Source: Marisa cornuarietis (Eukaryota; Mollusca; Gastropoda; Architaenioglossa; Ampullariidae). Taken from it: a stretch of 64,000 bases of DNA. The stretch spans positions 2,121,501 to 2,185,500 of the forward strand of contig SMMW01000576.1 of the NCBI GenBank assembly GCA_004794655.1, written 5' to 3'. A program made the translations under genes and the position numbers. Shown here piece by piece: positions 37,401 through 50,227 of this stretch (the first letter of the stretch is position 1; the number at the start of each line of letters is the position of its first letter). The notes beneath the pieces are model-generated. The model did no database searches. It had not been told where the DNA came from and saw only the letters and a program-made list of their open reading frames with translations.

Positions 37401-40400
37401 TTTGATTGTCTTCATTATCATCGCAGTCGTCTTGACACTCATAGGGTATAAGCAGATTGTTTCAAGTCCAGCAGATGTGTCTTGTTTTCTCCTATTTGTA
37501 TCGCTCTCCTTCTCTTTCCATTTTCTCTCACTTTTCCTCCCCAGTTTTTTGTAATGTTGACCCCCTCTGAGATAAAATCCCCAAAATTTTTGCAGATGTT
37601 TTTTGTTGCATAAATGTTATCTCTTTTACAACTGCCTCCTCAATGTGACTGCTTATTCATTGGGTCACTGGTTATTTCAACCCAGACCATATCACTCATC
37701 TAGCCTCTTCTTGGACAGTAGTAAGTAGCATTTGTGTGGGTGATCCTGAGTGGCATGTATGTGCATGTCTATGAAGCAGGATCATGTGTTCACCCCTGCT
37801 CTGATTTGAGGACATGTTTGTCTCCTGTCTTAGCTTTTGTATGTTGGGCCTCACCTTGTATGAGTGTGAGAAGATGAGAATGTGCTATGCATAAGGCTTA
37901 GAATATAGATGTAACAGGGAAGATCGTGTTGCTTGGTCAGTCTTACCACGATACTCAACACAGTCAACTTTGTCATGGGTAGAGCGGGCTTTACTCTTTG
38001 GATGGTTGATCTCGCCAGCAAAGGCGAACCATTCACAGGCAATCTAAGCAATCTCTAAACTCCTTAGTAGGGTGATGCCCCACCTGGAAAACTAGCCACT
38101 TCTCTTAAAAAAAACCCTTTCTCTTCCTGTTTCACTTTCTTATTGCTCCCCCTCCCCCAGAATAACCTAGAATCTACCGTTTCCCCCCATCTAGCTCTCA
38201 CTACCTGGGAAACCCAGGTCACAGGTCATGAGGTTGGAAAAACCAGGGGACACAGGGTCAGGAGGCCAGAAGGAGGGTTGGGGAGGTGGCCATATCGCCA
38301 GACTTCCGATACCTTCTCCATTGTGTGGCACTTATGTATGTGTATGTGTGTGTGTGTCTATAGATGTCAGTGCCTGCCTAACCCCACACTATCATATACA
38401 GTTGCTTTAATATTTAATTTTTAAGCTGTTCTTTCTTTATGCAGAGCTTTTGTGCCCACGAAATCGGTGCCATCATCCAACAGTACTGACTGGATGAAGA
38501 TAAAGGGCTTATTTGAGGGTCTGGCAAGCAATGGTGGGTATTTCTTCTTTTGTTATCTTCATGATTTTTGTCTCACTCTCTGCTTGCCTGCATTCTTATC
38601 TCTCTGTCCACCAGTGTCACTTGGTTCTTTGAACTGATCATTGACATTTTTACTGTTATGAGCAATTTTTGAACCCTGTAACTTCAGCTGCTCTGAGCTG
38701 TAAGACACTTTTGAACGACATGTCTGAGTGTTAATAACTGTAGTTCAACCTTCCATCCTAAGACTATTCATGTTTTATGACCTTTGTACATACACTCCTC
38801 ACTTAGTGGCTGAGTTATGTTGCTACAACGTTATCGATAAACAAATTACCCTTAACCATTATTTCAAGCGGACCAACTTAAAAGCTTTGTGTTATCACAG
38901 TACCTTTCTTATCGGCTTCATGGTCTTGTATGATCTTTATTTTGATCATTGGATTGATAGTCTTTCTTTGTTTCTAAGCACTTCGTTCAGGTGAAGCTAT
39001 GGTCTTTCTTTTCACCACTATTTTATACTGGTGGGTAGTGGGGGAGATGGTGCAAAATAAAAGTATGTAGTTATAGACCAAGCATATGTATGGCATAGAC
39101 TGACTGACTATGGGAACGAGTCTTAGACTGAGAGGGGCGATGTGAGATGAGATGCATAATATGGACCTGCCACACTGCTGTTTTCCATGATCAAAGTTCT
39201 TGTACAGCATAAGTACTAGCTGGTCAGAAAACTGGTCATAACTCTGTGCAGTCGCTAAACAAGAAGGTCACTAAGCGAGGAGTGTCTATAAGCTGCTGGA
39301 TGTTTTGTTGCAGATGAGTGAAATTTGAATGCAGTTTTGTTGTTTTGTACAACATGCTGAATATCTTGCAGGTGGTGAGGATGCTTTGTCTTTCATTATC
39401 TGTGTCTTCAGCCTGCTTGGTATGCTGGGACTTATCACATACACTGTGAGTTACAGTGTCAAAGCATCTATGTGTCTTAATAATAATAATAATGATAAAT
39501 AAATAGAACATTTGTATAGCACCTTTTTCCAGCATCAGCCAGACTCAAGGCGCTTAAAATATAAACACACAGACATGAGAATAATAATGGTCTCAAAACA
39601 AAGAGTTCCTTGTGTTTTCAAAGCGAATGCCATCTGCATAGATGCAGTCACAACAGCTCAGTTAATCTACCAGATTTGTAGTCATAGTATCAGTGGAATA
39701 GTACTGGTGGAGGTGGCGACACAAATAACATAAACATAAAGTTGTTCATTGTTGGGGCACATATGACTGTCACGGAGGTCACATCAACACAGCGGCAGGG
39801 AAGAAAATAGATAAAGCAAGAGGCAGGGTTGTAGACAAGATGAGAGAATCAAGTCCATGCTTGTTGACTCAAGGAGATCCACAATCTAAAGCAGTAGAAA
39901 GAATGTTGCTAGGAAAATGGACCGTAAGTAGAGCAGAAAGTGTTGAGCAATCTGCAGGGTACTGATGATTTAAATCAACAAGCAAAAATCCAGGAGTCGA
40001 GATGATGTAGATATGGCGTTCATGACTGTTAGACGATAAAGAAGACAAAAATGAGGCACAGGCTCAGAAAATAGTCCAGAACAGCGACAGGTAAAACACA
40101 GCAAAAAGCACAGATTAACTCTCTTGGTTTGAAAAGCCATGATCATGGCTTTGCCGGGTAGCACGGGCAAGGCGATTTTCATTACTTTTTATTGCAAAGT
40201 TCAACTTTTCTCTTTTCCAAAAATGTATAGGTTTCTTGGTCTAATGTTTATCTCAGAGCAGCAATAATAAAAAAACAAACTTCACCACTGTTGTCTTCGC
40301 AGTCTTCAGTTATAAGCCAGTCATTGTAATGTTCATTTTTATCTTGAACCAAGAGGGTTAACAGTTGTCAGCAAACACCCAACACGATAAAAACCCAAAG

Positions 40401-43400
40401 GCACTACATGAAATAAAAGAAAAAGAGCAGAAAGTACTGGTCAGGTGAAGGGACACCACTCTCTTAGTTAAAGCCTTGTTTTAAAAAAGGAGGAAATATT
40501 CCCATACCTTAACAGTTTTAATGGGCCGTGAACGTGAGTGGTTCAGTATGTTTAGGACATGGCATGTGAAGAAGTCCTTCCTGTCACATTCCCCTATCCC
40601 CCCACCCCCAATGTATCGGATACCCCTTTCAGCTGGGTGAAGGGGTTAGGGAATTCATGCCACATGTCCAGCCCATACTTGTCCATTGTCCTACACTAAC
40701 CACTAATCTTCAGAGCCTTCTATTGAAGCCTAGCTGTCTGGAGATTAGTTATCTGTAGTGTAAATCATGCCCAGGTATCTGATTAGTGAAAAAGGAAAGT
40801 TTAAATGAAAAATACCACGTTTTGTTCAAGGCATAGGTTGGAGAGAGGTCAGCATTTTATAAATCTCCTTCCCCCCCTGCTTCCAATAAAAAAAAATTCA
40901 CAAAGTCAGACTGTGTATTCATAGAAAGATTCAAATGGCTAAAAACACCAGACTGCAAGACCATAAATAGTAGAAAGTAAAAGTAACAGCTCATTTTTTT
41001 CCCCCTGACTTGGCATGCTCAAATCTTATGCATTTACAACATTTTCTGGATCTTTAGATGTCTATGATGCTGTGTTCCTTGTGATCCCTAGTTGAAACAG
41101 CTTTTGAATTTCAAGTAAACTTGTTTTTTTTCATCATTCTACTTTGCATTCACAGGCTTATGGGATGTCAGCACTACCCATGGAGTTGGTGGTAGGAAGA
41201 AAGAGCACAAAGAAGGAACGTATGGCGGTGCAGAGCAACAGAAGTGATAATGAAAGTCGTAGAGAAGCTATCAGAGCCAAGGTAAACAGGGCAATCTTTT
41301 TATGGTTTGTTGCTGTGCTGCTAATAAAATTTTTATAATATGCACAATTATTATAGAAAATATCATGTGGGCATTCAAGTTCATGATTTTTTTAAAATGA
41401 CTATTGTATCTTACAGCAATCTTAATAATGTAGAAGAGTGATGTCAAGCTGCATGCAGCGTGGTCCTATCCTTATTTAGTTTCTTCAGGAAGTGTAGTAA
41501 CATTTTGCAGGTGACTTATGGCACAAATGTTTTTCCATTCTAGATGTGTTAGGAGATTATGGTGAATACAAAGAATTACATTCATGTAAATTTAATATTT
41601 GTAGTTATTTAGGTAAACTGAACTAGGTAATTATTCAAATTTTCTTGATTAGTATGGACTCAGTCATCCAACATCGGGTCGTTATTATATGAGCAAGTAT
41701 GATAGTGAACTGTCAACAACACTCACAGCCATCTTTGCACTCACTGTTACCCTCCTGACTTCTGACCTTGTTCCAGTTGACATTTTCCTTGTCTCTTTCA
41801 AGGAGGTAAACTGAACTAGGTAATTATTCAAATTTTCTTGATTAGTATGGACTCAGTCATCCAACATCGGGTCGTTACCAGCGTCGTAATGCAGAGCTTG
41901 AGGAGCAGGAACGACAACTTACAAGACAGGAGCGACACCTGGCAGCCAGAGAGCACAGCTGGTGCCAGAAGTGTCTCACTCTTCTCCGACCTTTTGAGAT
42001 TGTTCTTGGAGTGGTGTGTTTCCTTCTGGCACTACTTGTCTTCATCTCTCTACTTCTAACCAAGTGAGATGATTGTATTTGTTTTTTGAAAATGTTTCCA
42101 TCCTGCATTTTCTTTGTGCTAGATGTAGAGGATTGTGAGGATTCAAATAGAAGGAAATGAGTTTGGATTTGCTGCCAAAAAGTGTTGGCTGTTCAGCTGA
42201 AAGAAGATATGAATGTTGGGAAACAAGAATATTTGTGGTGTTTTACACCAAGTCACAGATAAAGCTATATCAGCAAAGTAGGTCAGATCTGGATTCAGCT
42301 GCCACACCGATAGATAAGATTTGAACCTATGACCTGCAATCCTTACTGTCCACTGATAAATATTATCACTATGCCAACACGCCACCCCATATCAACAAAA
42401 AGATCTGATACCTAGATGTGTACATTTTCCACAATTTTGTCTTCACATGTCAAGATCATGACTACAGTTTTGCCAAATTCCAAAAATATGTCCAGTACTG
42501 TGTGTGTAATCATCTGTCGTAGAAGCAGCTACTGTTGGCTGACTTTTGTCAGACAGTTTAGGATTAGAAGCTGTTTGTATAAAGAGACTGTGAACTGTCT
42601 GGAAAGCTATAACAGTAATGTTTTTTCAGTTCAATGGTACAGTCCCCATGGAATAAAATATTTCATTATTGTTCATGATACTGTGGCCTTTTCCTAGGAT
42701 AGTGAGGGATGAGAAAATCATTTGAAGAATGCTTAATGACTATGAGACACTTGCTGCCTAGTTTTATCAATGTTTACTGCTTCATAATTATTTGTGATGT
42801 GCAGTATCGATAAAGCAATGAACAGCCTAGGTTATAAGTTTGGATTTGCCCTGCCTCATCGTCACTTGCCCAACCCAATCGACATTGTCCTTGTCTTTTG
42901 TCAGAAGGTTAGTTGTCTCCCATTCTTCCATAGCATCTAAAAGCAAAACTGCTTTGAGATAGATGTGTTCTACAAATAATCATGCGACATATGTGTTAAA
43001 ATTCTTGTAATATATCTTAATTAAGTATTTGGGTAGTGGTCAAATATTGTGACTTCTTTCATTTCTTTTTTGTAAATTTCATTTTTGGCTTAGGTGCCAG
43101 TGAGCTTTAACAACAGATGATATAATCTTATATACAGTTATGAATATGATTAAAGATTTTTTTTTTTTTGTTGACAGTTGTTCCCACTGGACTACGTCCT
43201 CATGACTGGTGTTGTTGTATATTTTGTCCTCTGCTCCATGACAGGCGTGTGCCGGATAGGCATTTGGTTCTTCTGGATTCGTGTAAAGCTTTAAGTTTTA
43301 ATATTTTCACGTGGAAAAATAAAGTATTTTAGCACATAGCTGTGGCACCATAGTGCTTTTAGCATAGTCATGTTATTTGCGTATATAACATAGTTATTTT

Positions 43401-46400
43401 GGACATCATTATTTGGAGATTGTTTCATGCTTGCTTAATCTTTTTCTCTTCTTGGCAGAAATGTGTAGTTACTTTAAACTGAGTGAAAAGAATGCAATAA
43501 AATGATTGAAGCTGCTCATTAGAGGGGAATATTTTCAGACTTTAAGTTACATTAAATAAACAATGGAACAAATACTCAGTAGTGATGACTACTTTCCTGA
43601 CAGATGTATAAAGTTCGACCTCGCCGCACCATGCCTCAGGGACTGCTGATGTTCTGCATGATTTTGATGTTTCTTGTGCTGGCCATCAATGTTGTCATCT
43701 ATGAACTCACCCCCCAGTATTCATCTTTTGGCTCCCAGCATTACTTGGTAAGCAGAGGTTTTACATACATATGCATCATTATATTATTAACATTGGTCCA
43801 AAAGTATATTGTGTAATACAGTCGAACTTCCCTAAGTCGAAAACCTCCCTATCTCGAATTAATTGTTAGGTCCCGTCCGAATTCCCTTAAGAACAATGTA
43901 TTTTAGACCTCCTTAACTCAAAGATTTTTTGGCTTCCAACCTCCATAAGTCAAATTTTGAGTCATCACCAACCAGACGCAACTATGTCTCAAACTGTTCC
44001 AAACTATGTTCCAAACTGTCTCAAGAAAGACACTTTTATCCCATTGTCCTTTCATCTTTTGTGTAAAAGGTTCGTTGCATGCTCTGTTGCGCAGTGGACA
44101 ACTAACTGACTCTCACACCAGTTCCTGCTTTGAAGTTGACCGATTCAGGGGAACTGGCCGACACTAGACTTTTTCCCACGGCCGCCTCAAGTCGGCGGGC
44201 CGCGCATCACTGGTCAAGATTTATGGCCACAAGCCTTGACCATCCTTTCAGGTGGTGGTGGTGGTAACTTGACCAGTGGACCGTTGGTGGTTTACACGCA
44301 AACTTACTCACTGTGAAAAAAACGTTTTCTACACTTTGTCAGTCTCTTATCGGGACGAGCACTGAATAGAGTTTGTGTCGGTGTGGTTTTTCGCGTGCTG
44401 TACGTGCCGCGGAAATGGCAGTACATGCATCCGTATAAAACGATAATACTGTATAATTAACGGTTATAATTCAGTAATTAAGTCGGAAAAACATTGTCCT
44501 TGATTAACCTGCGCCTATTACGCCATTTTCCCTAACTCGAAAACTCTGTAAGTCGAATTTTTTTTCGGGTCCCTTTGAGTTCGACTTAGCGAGGTCCGAC
44601 TGTAATCATTTAAATATTATTTGCAGCTCCAGCTTACATAGCAGAGAACTGCATGTGAATATTTTGGGGGATGCTTACTAAATTATAACTAATAAAGAGA
44701 TGCCTAAAATATTTTGAGATCTAATTTTTTTCATTTTGGTAAATGAAATATGTGAAAATAGACATTCTCACCAATGCCTCAGTTTCTGGCATGTGTAGTA
44801 CATGTTATTAGAGGCTGATTTCTTGAGCAAATCTGGTCATTTAACTGCTAAAGAAAATAAGTTAAAACTTTATACCAGGAGTTGTCTTTTTATTTGATGG
44901 ACACAGTTGAATGTTTGGTTAGGTCAACACAACAGGGCTGGGCAACTCAACATTGACATCTTTGGAGCCTTGCAGTACTGATGCTTCCTCAGGTGAGTAC
45001 TCTAAGGTCGATTAGGTTGACGAGGTGCTTATTGAGGTGAGGACAATGAAGTAAAAGCAAGACATTGGAACTAAAACATTGATTACAACCATACTTCATT
45101 CACAGTAATTTGGTTTCATTCTGTATACCAAGATTTACCTATATATATGAATGTTCCAGTTATGGTCACATTTGCTCATTGAGAATGTTTCATTTTTGCT
45201 CCCTGATTGTCAGACAAGGGCTAGGGTTGTTGTTATGGTTCCTAAACCTACATGTAAATATGAATGAGAAAGACAGGGACCATGCTAATTTAAAATTATG
45301 TTTTGAATTATATAAATATTTAAAATACAACATTTACTTTATCTTCTTGAAAGTCTGTGGTAAAGAGAGCCTGCAAATTGATAAGGCCAGATTGAACCAA
45401 GGCAATTAGAGTTTTTAAAACAAAATAAAAAAAATTCCAACAGTTAATGAGCTCAGTTGTTCTTACTGACTTCAGTCTGTGTTTGTGTTAATCAGCTCGA
45501 CTGTGGTTGTATTCTGCTTTACAGTTCATAGATATAGTTCATTATATATTGTTCAATGGGATAGTAAAGGGATCCAGCATGGCTTGTTTTGATACACATA
45601 AAACTGGCAGGAAAGTGTGTGTGGAGGTGGGGAGGGAAAGATGCTTTCGAGGGGAGTGCACTGTAAATAGATTACCAAGAGTAAAAGGATCTCTAACCTT
45701 TGTACCTTGGCTGCAACTTTTTTTTTTAGCACTTTTTAATACCACCCTGTCTTTCAGGGTGTTCGATACAGCTTGAATGCATGTCAGAAAAAATGAAGCA
45801 TAATACCATTTTATTTCCAGAAAATTGCACAATTACTCGAATGGCTCTGTTGCTGACACGATTTTTCTACAAAATGTGGTTCTTTGGTGCTGCCTATTAT
45901 GTGTGCACCTGGGGCTTTCTAGGGGTAAGTACTGGTAGTTTTATACTTGTTTCCCTGTGGAAGGGTTGTGAAGGTCCTGTTAGACTGGCCTGTTGGTCCA
46001 AAGTTTGCCCTGGTTTAGTGCAAGGTTAATGGCTTTCAAATATGCTAAAGTATGTAATGCTAAGCTGTTTCGTTGAGAAAAATAAGTATAAACATTGAAA
46101 CACTACCTGCACTAGCAATTATGTTTCAGATTTCAAAAAACAACCACTTTAGTAAACTCAGAAAAAGCAAACTGTAGGTTGGAGAACAGTCACCTCTCAC
46201 CCATGCAGCTGTTGATTTAGACACACATATTTATCACTTGTAATTAGGATGAGAAAGTGGAATTAGATATTCATATTTATCACTTGTAATTTTTTTTCTT
46301 GCCTTCACCATCTGAAGGATACTTTAATGATATTCATTGGTCCTTTGTTACAGACCTTTTTGCTCGGATTTATTATTGTCTTGTGCCGTGGTCGTCGATC

Positions 46401-46467
46401 TGCCATACAAGGCGAAGTGGACTCTGAGGACTTTGATGAAAGTGATGATGAGCTCTTACATGCTTAG
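34404..46467 (+). CDS. LMBRD1: Lysosomal cobalamin transport escort protein LMBD1
   Basis: Multi-pass lysosomal membrane protein that works with ABCD4 in releasing vitamin B12 to the cytosol. Fifteen exons: 34404-34460, 35393-35569, 35908-35971, 36312-36406, 37378-37445, 38445-38533, 39372-39445, 41156-41281, 41846-42063, 42805-42907, 43178-43282, 43604-43747, 44923-44992, 45821-45924, 46354-46467. The phases agree throughout: 1608 nt, 535 residues (human 540). Family blocks visible: FALTVTLLTSDLVPVDIFLV, ITYTAYGMSALP, RERHLA-like RQERHLAAREHSW, FPLDYVLMTG, GIWFFWIRMYK, APQY-like TPQYSSFGSQHYL and an acidic tail ending DESDDELLHA. About nine hydrophobic segments. The luminal loop near residues 440-465 has an N-glycosylation sequon (GNST). 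A possible AATAAA lies at 47851. A chimeric, possibly spliceable extra exon lies at 41653-41805. Confidence 0.97.
36237..36298. repeat. (GT)n microsatellite in LMBRD1 intron 3
   Basis: Two GT runs separated by a short interruption, ending just before the acceptor of exon 4 (36311). A long purine-pyrimidine repeat replaces a normal polypyrimidine tract there. Confidence 0.9.
38793..39284. mobile_element. MITE-like inverted-repeat element in LMBRD1 intron 6
   Basis: The left end CACTCCTCACTTAGTG is matched inverted by CACTAAGCGAGGAGTG on the right (15 of 16). The body of about 490 bp is non-coding. A TA lies next to the left end, but no clean target duplication was found on the right. It is probably a non-autonomous Tc1/mariner-type element. 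Confidence 0.65.
39478..39560. repeat. Dispersed repeat, second copy
   Basis: A TAA-rich leader is followed by 'catttgtatagcacc' and 'ctcaaggcgcttaaaa', related to the copy at 15484-15585. It lies in LMBRD1 intron 7. Its downstream limit could not be set. Confidence 0.5.
41611..41877 (+). repeat. Direct 74-bp repeats enclosing a copy of LMBRD1 exon 2
   Basis: 41611-41684 and 41804-41877 are identical 74-mers that span the end of LMBRD1 intron 8 and the first 32 bases of exon 9. Between them, 41683-41800 is identical over 118 bp to 35426-35543 of exon 2, with a 2-bp TA overlap at the left joint and a 3-bp AGG filler at the right. The unit is inserted with a period of 193 bp. It contains its own acceptor (TTGATTAG|TATGG) and donor (AAGGAG|GTAAAC), so 41653-41805 is a possible 51-codon exon in frame with exons 8 and 9. 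Confidence 0.9.
42138..42385 (-). mobile_element. tRNA-derived SINE in LMBRD1 intron 9
   Basis: On the minus strand a tRNA-like head shows an A-box-like TTGGCATAGTGATAA and a B box GGTTCAAATCT, followed by a body with TGATATAGCTTTA and TGACTTGGTGTAAAAC. A related copy lies at 47.57-47.78 kb. The ends are approximate. Confidence 0.65.
43819..44602. mobile_element. pogo/Tigger-like MITE in LMBRD1 intron 12
   Basis: The left end CAGTCGAACTTCCCTAAGTC pairs with the inverted right end CAGTCGGACCTCGCTAAGTC (3 mismatches in 20). TA flanks both ends exactly (43817-43818, 44603-44604). The 784-bp body has no transposase frame. It includes subterminal copies of the 'aagtcgaa' motif. Confidence 0.9.
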
Positions 46468-47569
46468 TGTGACTTTTTTCTTCTCTTCTGCCTGATTTTA
46501 TGCTGTGTAATTTAGTGCTTTCTGTTGTATAAAAAAAAAAAACACCTAAGGATTTTAAGAACAAGAATAGTGCACACCCACAATGGATATCATAAGCTTG
46601 TGTGCTACAAAAACTCAAGGACAGAGATTTTGTTTTGACATTTTTTTCCATGACACTTTTTTCTCAGCATAGTTTTCTGCTGCATAGAAAGAATTTATAA
46701 ACTCTTTTAGTTTACAGTGGCTAACACAAATATTTGTATCTCATACTTGAACAAGCATGCTGTACATACCTCATGGTCAGGGTGTGCACATAGAAGCTTT
46801 CTCCCACCATTTTATGCGGAGTGATTATACTCCAGGACTTTTGAGATTATGGAGAGGTGGACAAAACCAGTTTTCTGCAATCAGAACATGGATATTTTAG
46901 GATCAGATTGGCAATACTTAGAGGAATGCAAAGCTTGTGCAAAAGGAAATTGGATGATGGTTGTTAAAAAGTATATTTGCTGATTGTTATGATCTCTAAA
47001 GTGGTGGAGTTATAAATGATCTTTGATCTGATTTTTTCAACTTCTTTATCTTCACATTCCTTTTTTTTCTTTTCTCTTTTTCTCAGTTTCAGATTAAAAA
47101 AAGTCTGTTGCTTTTTTGATGACATTTCAAATGGTTACATATTTATTTGTACTATTCTTTCCCCTGCAAACATTGGATTTGTTGGATCATTCGAGAGATA
47201 ACCAGTAATTGTAACCCTTTATTACCTTGTAAATACAATTTCAAGTTTTTGCAGATTGATCACAAGCCTGCTTGATGGATTTAATCTGAGATATTTATAT
47301 TTTAGCTTTTTTTTTTGGAAACATTTGTGATATTGTCTTTGTGATTGCTTCTTATCAGCATTGAGATGTACATTCTTTAGGCCTTGTTCTTCCAGCTTTA
47401 AATGTCATGTGCTTGTCCCCAGTTCTTTATAAGCTACTGTGTTAGTTAAATTCATGTGTAATGTTTACTAAAATGAAGGATTTGTTACAATTGAGAAAGT
47501 ATTGACTGTAACAATACTGATATCTAAGATCATCAGAAGTTCAGGTAACATTCTGGGTAACAAGAGGAG

Positions 47570-47790
47570 GTAACCATAGCCTGAGGAAGAAGAGATGGAT
47601 GTTTTATGACAAGCCAGCAACTAAGGCTATATCATGGCCACGTAGCTGGCTCTATAAAAAGTTGCCACACAGAGAAAAAGAGCGGTGAGCCTGAGGTGAG
47701 ATCTAAATCCAGGACAGCTGATGATTGCTGTATTGGAAACAAGTCCTGAACCGTTTGGCCACTGAACTGCACAAAGTAACCTGAAAAAGA
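47570..47790 (-). mobile_element. tRNA-derived SINE, second copy
   Basis: On the minus strand CAGTGGCCAAACGGTTCAGG resembles an A-box region and CTGGATTTAGATCTC a decayed B box. The body has TGATATAGCCTTAGTTGCTG and GCTTGTCATAAAAC, shared with 42138-42385. The ends are approximate. Confidence 0.55.
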
Positions 47791-48544
47791 AATATTCAAG
47801 GAGGTATTCGTAAAAGCAGAAAAAGAAATATTTGGAGCAGAAAAGGCTGAATAAAAAATAAAACTAATGATGATGACTGTTTTGATTTATTCATCATTTT
47901 TTTTTTTTGTTGAAAGAAAAATTTTTGTACATAAAAAAATTGCTTGTGGAGTTGGTGCCACTGATAATTTGATGAATGTTCATATTCACAATAATGGTGT
48001 ATAATTTTGTCTTTATTATGAATGGAATCAAGTAAAGCCTGCAGTAGTTACTGTGCACATTTTTATTGCCTTTTTTGTGTGGGTGCATTTTCAGAGGTTT
48101 GGTGTGCATGTGTTGTAGGTGTGGACGTTGTTACCTAGATACTCCAGTCCTGAATTAAGCTGGGCACGTCACATAGGTATGGAGACGTATTGGTCTTGAT
48201 ATTCCAGACTATCATATCGACCATGCTGGGTGCTCTGCGTTGAGGATTGACTGGCTCAGTTGTGTGATGATGATTTTCTGGTTGCAGTGATCAACTTTCC
48301 TACCTTGGAGGTGTGTATTCCACTGGACACAGTTGTACAGTGCCCAGACATGATGGATGTGTATTATGCCTGCAGTTGTTTGCAACATGAAAGGATTGCG
48401 TTTATATTTTGGGTATCACTTTGTCCACATGACCACTCCCTTATGGCTGTCAATATAAATGTTAACTATGGCCATTACGATTATAAAGTGAGAGCACAAT
48501 CAGGTGATGATATCACTAGTATTCTGATACTTGTGGTTGAGGGT

Positions 48545-49270
48545 AGCACATTGACAGGGCCCGCCACTTCAGCCTATTTTGGGTGGTAGTGCGCAGGTCC
48601 TGCACAGGTCGGTCAGTCCAGTCTTTGACGTTCGTAAGCCAGTTCTTTCTCTCAGGACCGCCAGGCTGACTACTCCAAAATACCTTGAAGGATAGTCTTC
48701 GACAAGGAGTCGTGCCGGGTCACATGGCCATAAAAGACAAGATTACGTAGCTTTACTGTTGCAAGTAGAGGTTCCTACGAGTGTGGCAATACAAAAAAGT
48801 CGTCGGCATTAAGTTCTCTGAATGAGGTCCGAAGCAGCCTTCTCTAACACATGCTCTCTAATACCTGGATTTTTCCGTGTCAGAGTCCATTATTAAGTCC
48901 ATTATTCACATCCGTAGAGCAGGATCGGTACTACAAGTTATTTGTCCAAATTGTACTTTGTGGAAAATCTGATCTTCCCAGTTTAGCCATCGCCGCTTTT
49001 GCTGTTGGGATCCTGATGGCTGTCTGTCGTGGAACTGCTGTCTTTGGAGAGGATGGCTCCCAAGTACTTGAAGCTACTTATTTCTTCGAGCTGTACCCCG
49101 GTCGTGTAAATCTCTGTTTTTCCGTTGCCAATGACCAAACTTTGTTCTTGTAAGTGCTGGTCTTCAATTCTATGCGTTCAAACTGTCTGTCAGTCTGCTG
49201 GTAAGATCGTGGAGCTCTTATTAGTACCTATGTCGTCTGCAAAACGTTTGTTGCAAATCGGCCTTCACAA
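48545..49270 (-). mobile_element. Decayed non-LTR retrotransposon with FADD motif
   Basis: On the minus strand it starts with RFADDIGTN (catalytic core of reverse transcriptase, 49240-49260), then VWSLATEKQR, AKAAMAKLGRSDFP and PLLATVKLRNLVFYGHVTRH with DSLSKTILQG. The order matches the copy at 16.4-17.0 kb but reaches further 5'. Several frameshifts and stops. The 3' region shares 'gtccagtctttgacgttcg' with the first copy. Confidence 0.85.
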
Positions 49271-50189
49271 ACACCACATAAAATAAGGTGGTTTATTACA
49301 AAACTGAAAATTTTGTATGCTTGTACTGTACTTGTATGTTATCTTTGTTTGATTTTCTTTTTTGGCTCACTTTTTAATCTGTGTTCAATAAGCCTTTAAT
49401 GCCTCCCTAATAAAACTCAGCTAAAAATGTGTCACTATGAACCTCAATAACACGTTAAGTCAATGTGAGAAGCAAAGTCCAGTATAATTAAAATACCCGC
49501 AAAAAAAGGATATATGATGGCTGATGTGTATATATGAGAGTGTCAGCTTTGGGCGTAGAATTACATTAAAAAATTCCTGTCGAAACAACTGGAGGTCTAA
49601 GCACGAGTTCGGAACGGCCATACTATAATGTGTTGGAAAGCCTTTCACATTTCACGCTTGCTGAAAGTGCTTCCTTGGTATACGCGGTACCTGGAGCTCA
49701 TAAACAACTCATGAATGCTATAACTCTTCCTTCACACGAACCACGTTTAACAAAGAGTGTTCCTTGACAGGTTCAGCAAAAACCTCTCGGGCACCGCTCA
49801 GCAGGCTTTGAAGGGACTATTTTTGTAGTCCGTCAGTCGCACTACAGGGTTAACAGAACGAGAGTGTAATGAGATCCTTTATGGCCTTCTAGGGGTTTAC
49901 TTTGCAGTCTTCACGCCGTCAACGTAAAAAGCTTCTCGGCAATATGAGTTCTCTTGAGCGCAGCCTTGATAAGCCTGGGGAATGAACTCTTTGAAAAGCT
50001 AATCTATTTTCGGTGTCAATTGCGCCCTTCTACTCTATAGGTTGGCTCTGTCGTCGACCTGTCGAGTTCAACTGTTGTGTTGATCTGATCAACTGGAGAG
50101 TTCAGTCTGTTCTTATTATCGATCTGAAATTAGTTTTGTGTCATTTCCACTATTACACAGCAGTCGAGAGTGTTTTTGACACCCTCTTG

Positions 50190-50190
50190 C

Positions 50191-50227
<37 letters not shown>
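50190..50227. repeat. (CAA)n microsatellite
   Basis: About 12 CAA units. The poly-Gln frame is a by-product. Confidence 0.95.

Noticed and set aside
45110..45409. 99-codon plus-strand frame
   Set aside because: Lies in LMBRD1 intron 13, AT-rich, no splice context or family resemblance.
48260..48589. 109-codon plus-strand frame
   Set aside because: Overlaps the 3' flank of the retroelement remnant; no similarity to a known domain and no splice context.
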